Of a stretch of DNA of 11,104 bases, positions 7,108-11,104 are shown piece after piece. The notes below the pieces were generated by a model that worked only from the letters and a program-made list of their open reading frames with translations, was not told the origin of the DNA and did not search any database. Position numbers and translations under genes: made by a program. Position 1 is the stretch's first letter. Each line of letters opens with the position of its first letter. The stretch comes from Phycisphaerales bacterium (GTDB lineage: Bacteria; Planctomycetota; Phycisphaerae; Phycisphaerales; Phycisphaeraceae), in the NCBI GenBank assembly GCA_012031455.1, contig JAAUTM010000013.1:1-11104 (forward strand). The letters are read 5' to 3'.

Positions 7108-7149
7108 ACTCTGATTCAGTAAATTTGCGGCTAATCCATCTATCAATCT

Positions 7150-8147
7150 TCACCACACCACCTGCTGCGATTTGAACACCGGGCCATCGGTGCAGGCGAG
7201 TTTATAGCGCCAGGGTCTGCCATCCTCAGTATGTGCCTGAGGCTTGATCGTATCCTCGATTTTGACAATGCATGACTGGCAAGTCCCCATGCCGCAGGCC
7301 ATCGCCTGTTCCAGGCACACCTGACAATCCACCCCGTGGTTTGTGCAAGTCTGGCTACGGCGTGCATCATGGCGTGCGGGCCACAGGTGAAAACCACCGC
7401 TTGCTCCGCATCCTCAGGGCTGAGCCCGGAAAGCACCTGCTCCAAGCCCGTGGTAATCAAACCCTTGATCCCCAGCGAGCCATCGTTGGTCGTGATCACC
7501 GATTCAACACCATACTGGGTAAATTGCTTTGGTCGTGGCGCCAACTCATCGGTCCAGTCCACCGCCAGCAGGTCGCGCGTCATCGCCCCGACAAACGCCT
7601 TGGCCCGCCAGTTCGCCTGATTAAGGGCCTGCGCCAGGTAAAACATCGGGGGCAAACCCACGCCTCCCCCTACCAGTAAACCCAGCGACTTCCCTGCGGA
7701 TAATTCAAAACGGTTCCCCAGCGGACCGATCAAATCCACCGCATCACCAGTCTTGAGTTGAGCCAGCCAGCTTGTACCCGCACCCACCACCCGATGCACA
7801 ATTTCCAACCATGATCCCTGCGCATCATCGCCACGCCCCGCCAGTGAAAACGGTTTGCGAAGGACCGCCAATCGCTCACACACATCCACCTGCCTGACCT
7901 GCGGCAAGCTGCCGGGCACCCAGTCCCATTCACCGCCCATTAACGCATCCGTAGCCATCGCATCTGCCACCGGACGACAACCCAGTTGAATAAACTGCCC
8001 CGGTGAAGATGCGGGAAATCGCCCGTGCGTGCGCAACCTTAATAAATAATGTTCCCGGCAGATGGGCCGACTGATTTCCACCTGAGCCGGATACAATCCG
8101 CGAACAGGGTCATCGGTGTGCTTGCTGAAGGTCGATGGGGTGGTCAT
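7150..8147 (-). CDS. pyrK: PyrK-like dihydroorotate dehydrogenase electron-transfer subunit, one frameshift
   Basis: FAD/[2Fe-2S] subunit that passes electrons from dihydroorotate dehydrogenase PyrD (type 1B) to NAD+ in pyrimidine synthesis. Visible motifs, numbered from ATG 8147: PGQFIQL (49-55), FAD-binding LRKPFSLAG (96-104), the NAD-domain GGGVGLPP (160-167), CGPHAMM (255-261). The raw frame loses the iron-sulfur domain. Restoring one G at 7332-7335 gives VDCQVCLEQAMACGMGTCQSC and later KLACTDGPVF, so the Cys-x4-Cys-x2-Cys...Cys ligands are all present. The repaired protein is about 332 aa, longer than the usual 250-260. The extra length comes from an insertion of about 30 residues between PGQF and the FAD motif and a longer loop before the last Cys. 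No pyrD is adjacent, so a related ferredoxin-reductase-like role remains possible. Confidence 0.85.
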
Positions 8148-8158
8148 GGTGTGAGTAT

Positions 8159-8183
8159 ATCCGGTACCCAATTTTAGCCGGAT
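8159..8183. promoter_or_regulatory. Inverted repeat ATCCGG/CCGGAT in the pyrK-comF divergent gap
   Basis: ATCCGG (8159-8164) and CCGGAT (8178-8183) flank 13 bp of AT-richer sequence in the 50-bp space between divergent starts. The placement suits an operator or shared promoter region, but the arms are only 6 bp. Confidence 0.3.
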
Positions 8184-8197
8184 TCAGTGAGCGATTC

Positions 8198-8937
8198 ATG
8201 GCACGATCAATTCAAGCCCTGGCAGACTGCTCGCATTGGTTGGGGAACCATCTCCGACTGGGCCTGGATGCCTTGCATCCTTATTACATTGATGTTGCTC
8301 TGAACGAGCAGTCAGCAACAGACTGGCAACCAAACCGGCCGGTGATTATTGTTCCCGTTGTGGCTGCACCATCGGCCCCCATGGGGCGAGCGTGAAAGGC
8401 TGCTCGACCTGCATGGATACGGCCATCCCCTGGCAACAACTGGTTCGACTGGGCGCGTACGAATCGCCTTTGAAAGATTGGGTACTCGCCTTGAAATATC
8501 ATCGGCAATGGCACTGGGGTCAGTGGCTGGGGCAGGCAATTGGCAGAGGCGATGCCGCCTTCCCTGATGACCGGATGACGGCGATCTGTCCCGTACCCAT
8601 GCACTGGAGGCGGCGCTGGATCCGGCACTATAACCAGGCCATGTTGATAGCCCGGGGCATCTGCGAACACCGGCCCTGGCCAATGCTGGATTTACTGGTC
8701 CGCCATGTGCATCGACCTTCGCAAACCCATGTTGCCCCCGCAGCCCGGCGTGAGAATGTGCGCCACTGCATGAAAGCCTTGCCCTATGACCTGCGAGGCT
8801 GGCATATCTGGCTGGTGGATGATGTGAAAACCTCCGGGGCCACCCTCAGTCAGTGTGCCCGATTGCTGCAGGAACGCGGCGCTGAGTCAATTCATGTGGC
8901 GGTCGCGTGTGTGGCCAATCCCAGAGATCATCAATGA
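8198..8937 (+). CDS. comF: ComF-family phosphoribosyltransferase-like protein, one frameshift
   Basis: ComF proteins pair an N-terminal zinc finger with a type I phosphoribosyltransferase fold and are linked to natural DNA uptake in several bacteria; the cytoplasmic role is not well defined. The raw sequence is split: MARSIQALADCSHWLG from ATG 8198 in one frame and the PRTase part from 8392 in another. Restoring one G near 8344 reads through YCSRCGCTIG and KGCSTC, the two CxxC pairs of the expected zinc finger. Downstream are ICPVPMHWRRRWIRHYNQA (family signature W..RR.R.YNQA) and the PRPP loop IWLVDDVKTSGATL. The repaired length is about 246 aa, normal for ComF. It is divergent from pyrK and convergent with the oxidoreductase gene (27-nt gap). 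Confidence 0.9.
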
Positions 8938-8964
8938 GTTTGAGTTTCCCCCTGCTTCACCAAG

Positions 8965-10007
8965 TCACGGGGATTTTTGACCTGTTTTGGCGCTTTGCAC
9001 TGCTGCCAGCACCATCGCCAGGCTTTTGATGTTGTCATCACAGGGGCAGATGAGTTTTTCGCCCTTCTGCAAGGCATCCACGAAGTTGCGGATCATGGCC
9101 GCATGACCCGTGAAGGGCCGCGACAAACGAGGCACCGAAACTTCTTCCATTTCACTGTTAAAACCATGGGTGCCTGCCGGCTTGATCACCTGACAATGGA
9201 TACCCTCGCCACCATCCCAGCGCAAGGTGCCCTGAGCACCGGTGATGCGCCAGTCGGCGTTCCACTGGGTCATGTATCCTTCGTTGCACCATGAGCCTCG
9301 GTAGGTGTAAATGATTGGCTGGCCTGCGGCATCTTTCATTTCAAAATCGCCAGAGCGGAGGCATTGCCCTTGTACCAGGAATGGGGCGGATTCCATGAGT
9401 GACAATACACACTCACCGGGTCGCAGCATCCGATCTGCCGGGCGTTGTCGAAAGTGTGAATCGCCATATCCACCAGCAGTACTTCATCCATTTCATCGCG
9501 GAACCCGCCGAAGTGGGCACCGATGTAAAAGTCGCTGTGAATCTCCTCCACCGGGCCGAGTTTGCCGGTGGCCAGAAAATCGACCACCGCCAGCACACTG
9601 GCATCCGGCCTGCGGGTCTGGGTCACGGCATAAAGTCGATCGGCATCCCGCGCGGCAGCGACCATCCGCCGGGCCTTGTCCATGGTCTCACTCATGGGTT
9701 TTTCACCCAGCACATGACAGCCCAGCGACAGCGCTTCCAGCGTGACCTGTTCATGAGCCTGCGGAATGGTCACATCAAACACCACGTTGGCATCGGTGGC
9801 TTTGACTGCTTCCCTGAGGCTGTTGAAAACCAAGGTTTCAGGCAGTTGATATTTTTGTGCCTTGGCGATGGCAGCCTCACGGCGAATATCAACCAAGCCT
9901 ACTAGTCTGACATTCTGCCCAGCCAAAGCCAGTGTGTTTTGCACCCAGGCGTTGGCCATGCCCCCGCAACCGACCAATACCACCCGCAATTCATCCAGTA
10001 ATTTCAT
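8965..10007 (-). CDS. Gfo/Idh/MocA-family NAD(P)-dependent oxidoreductase, one frameshift
   Basis: Cytoplasmic sugar- or polyol-type dehydrogenase. The N-terminal Rossmann fold has VVLVGCGGMANAW (9-21) and VDIR at the end of the second strand. The catalytic-region motif GEKPMSE (101-107) contains the family Lys. In the C-terminal domain, DMAIHTFDNARQIG holds the Asp-x3-His-x2-Asp pattern (180-187). The raw frame stops within the C-terminal domain. Restoring one T (A-run 9343-9346 on the + strand) joins ASALAIFEMKDAAGQP to the rest, which ends SAKTGQKSP. The repaired protein is about 347 aa, family-typical. The start at 10007 has a weak GAAAG about 9 nt upstream and lies 36 nt after the pheT stop, so both are probably on one transcript. 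No signal peptide. The substrate is unknown. Confidence 0.92.
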
Positions 10008-10043
10008 GGTGTCATTCTTTCAATGATGAATCTCACACCCCTG

Positions 10044-11104
10044 TCACTTGCGAAGCTCAGCACCCAGTTGTGAGGTCATCGCTTGGAGCACTGCTGCAAC
10101 CTGCGGGTCCACCTGTTCATGTCGGAGAGTGGTGCGGGCATCCCGGAAACGCATCCGCAGGCTGACACTCTTTTCCCCGCAGGAATCGGCTTGCCTCGGT
10201 AGGTGGTGACGAATTCCAGTGCTTCAAGCATAGCAGGTCTGACCGCTCCCACCACCGCCTGCACCTGCGCCCAACTCACGCTTTCATCCACCACAATGGA
10301 AAGGTCGCGTTCAATTCCGGGGAACCCGGCCATCGGCTGCACCTGGCGCTGCGGGGGGTAATCCGTCAACATCGGCACCAGTTCAAGTTCCGCAATCACG
10401 CCCGGCCCCTGCAACTCAAACAACTGCTGCAAACTGGGCGCAAGCTGCCCGCACCAGCCCAAAAGCCGATCCTCCAGCCACACCTGTGCCCCTGTTGTTA
10501 CCCAAGGCAATTCGACCGGTTTGAAAATCACCTTGCCCGGTGATAGCCGTTCAAGTACCTCCACCAGCACGCCACGCAAATCGCGCAGGGCCGACTCCAC
10601 CGCAGTGATTTGATTACCACGGTCATGACCGCATCAGCGTAAATCCCCAAAAGTCTGCGTTCCTCAATCATACTCTGACGACGCAACCATGCTGCTGCGT
10701 TTTCATACACCCGCACATGATTGTTTCCAGCATCCTGATTGGCCTTGCGGCAAACCAGCAGGCTCGGTAATAGTGAAGGCCGAAGCATCGGCTCCTTTTT
10801 TCGTCGTTCATCGTCCATCATCACGCCTGCGCATCATGAGGCACAAACGGCTGGCCATGTACCGGCTGCACAAAACTGAAGTTGATGGTTTCGTGATACC
10901 CATGGGCGTTGAGCATCTCCCGCATCAATGCCCAGGCTGTCACCTGCACCTGTTCGCGTCGCACTGTCACCGTCAAATGTTCGCGCACGGGCAACCGGTC
11001 GTACCCCGCCAAGCGGGCCACCTCTTCCACGAGGTCGATTTCCTTATGTACATCCAGCCGGTGCGAAGGCACGGTGCAGGTGATCGACGCAGCCGTTGAA
11101 TCCA
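10044..11104 (-). CDS. pheT: Phenylalanyl-tRNA synthetase beta subunit, 3' part, three frameshifts (partial)
   Basis: C-terminal part of PheT, which with PheS charges tRNA-Phe. It runs off the right edge of the window. From the edge: B5-domain end PSHRLDVHKEIDLVEEVARLAGYD; the catalytic-like core (HGYHETINFSFVQP; LRPSLLPSLL; EERRLLGIYA); and the FDX-ACB anticodon-binding domain (FPGIERDLSIVVDE; TTYRGKPIPAGEKSVSLRM), ending TSQLGAELRK with TGA at 10044-10046. Three 1-base deletions must be repaired: near 10824-10825 (giving AQAVMMDDERRKKEP), at 10621-10622 (giving MTRGNQITAVESALRDL), and in the C-run at 10175-10178 (giving AGEKSVSLRMRFRDARTTL). Each repair restores conserved family sequence. 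The gene precedes the Gfo/Idh/MocA gene on the same strand. Confidence 0.93.

Overview
The window carries at least ten protein genes from a flagellated, diderm-type bacterium. The evidence is a fliM gene, a membrane thiol-disulfide transporter with periplasmic-type domains, and an exopolysaccharide-type ATPase/tyrosine-kinase pair. The gene mix (PyrK-type dihydroorotate dehydrogenase subunit, PEP-CTERM/exosortase-style polysaccharide genes, lone fliM) would suit a Planctomycetota/Phycisphaerae-like genome. That placement is an inference from style; no phylogenetic marker was compared.

Layout. (1) 1-2991, + strand: the tail of an unidentified gene, an ExeA/XrtA-type AAA ATPase, a CpsD-like tyrosine autokinase overlapping it, a G-rich 273-bp gap with a strong hairpin, and a short protein resembling only the N-terminal half of a glycosyltransferase. 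(2) 3003-5552, - strand: dsbD, then a spacer with tandem 25-bp repeats and a perfect 22-nt palindrome, then a RidA-family gene. (3) 5553-5795: a divergent gap with a possible tiny membrane ORF. (4) 5796-7107, + strand: fliM and an orphan VapB/AbrB-type antitoxin. (5) 7150-8937: pyrK (-) and comF (+), divergent across 50 bp. (6) 8965-11104, - strand: the 3' part of pheT followed by a Gfo/Idh/MocA oxidoreductase.

The main technical point is that eight of the ten or so genes are broken in the raw sequence by single-base frame errors. I inferred ten 1-base deletions and one probable 1-base insertion, mostly in short homopolymers. Restoring each one recovers a conserved C-terminus, zinc finger, iron-sulfur motif, signal peptide or Tyr-rich tail. 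I read these as sequencing or assembly errors, not pseudogenes, and annotate the repaired genes across their full spans.

I found no convincing undescribed multigene system. The most interesting biology is the repaired (Tyr-Arg)5 kinase tail, the truncated glycosyltransferase-like protein beside it, the repeat/palindrome spacer before the RidA gene, and the antitoxin without a toxin.
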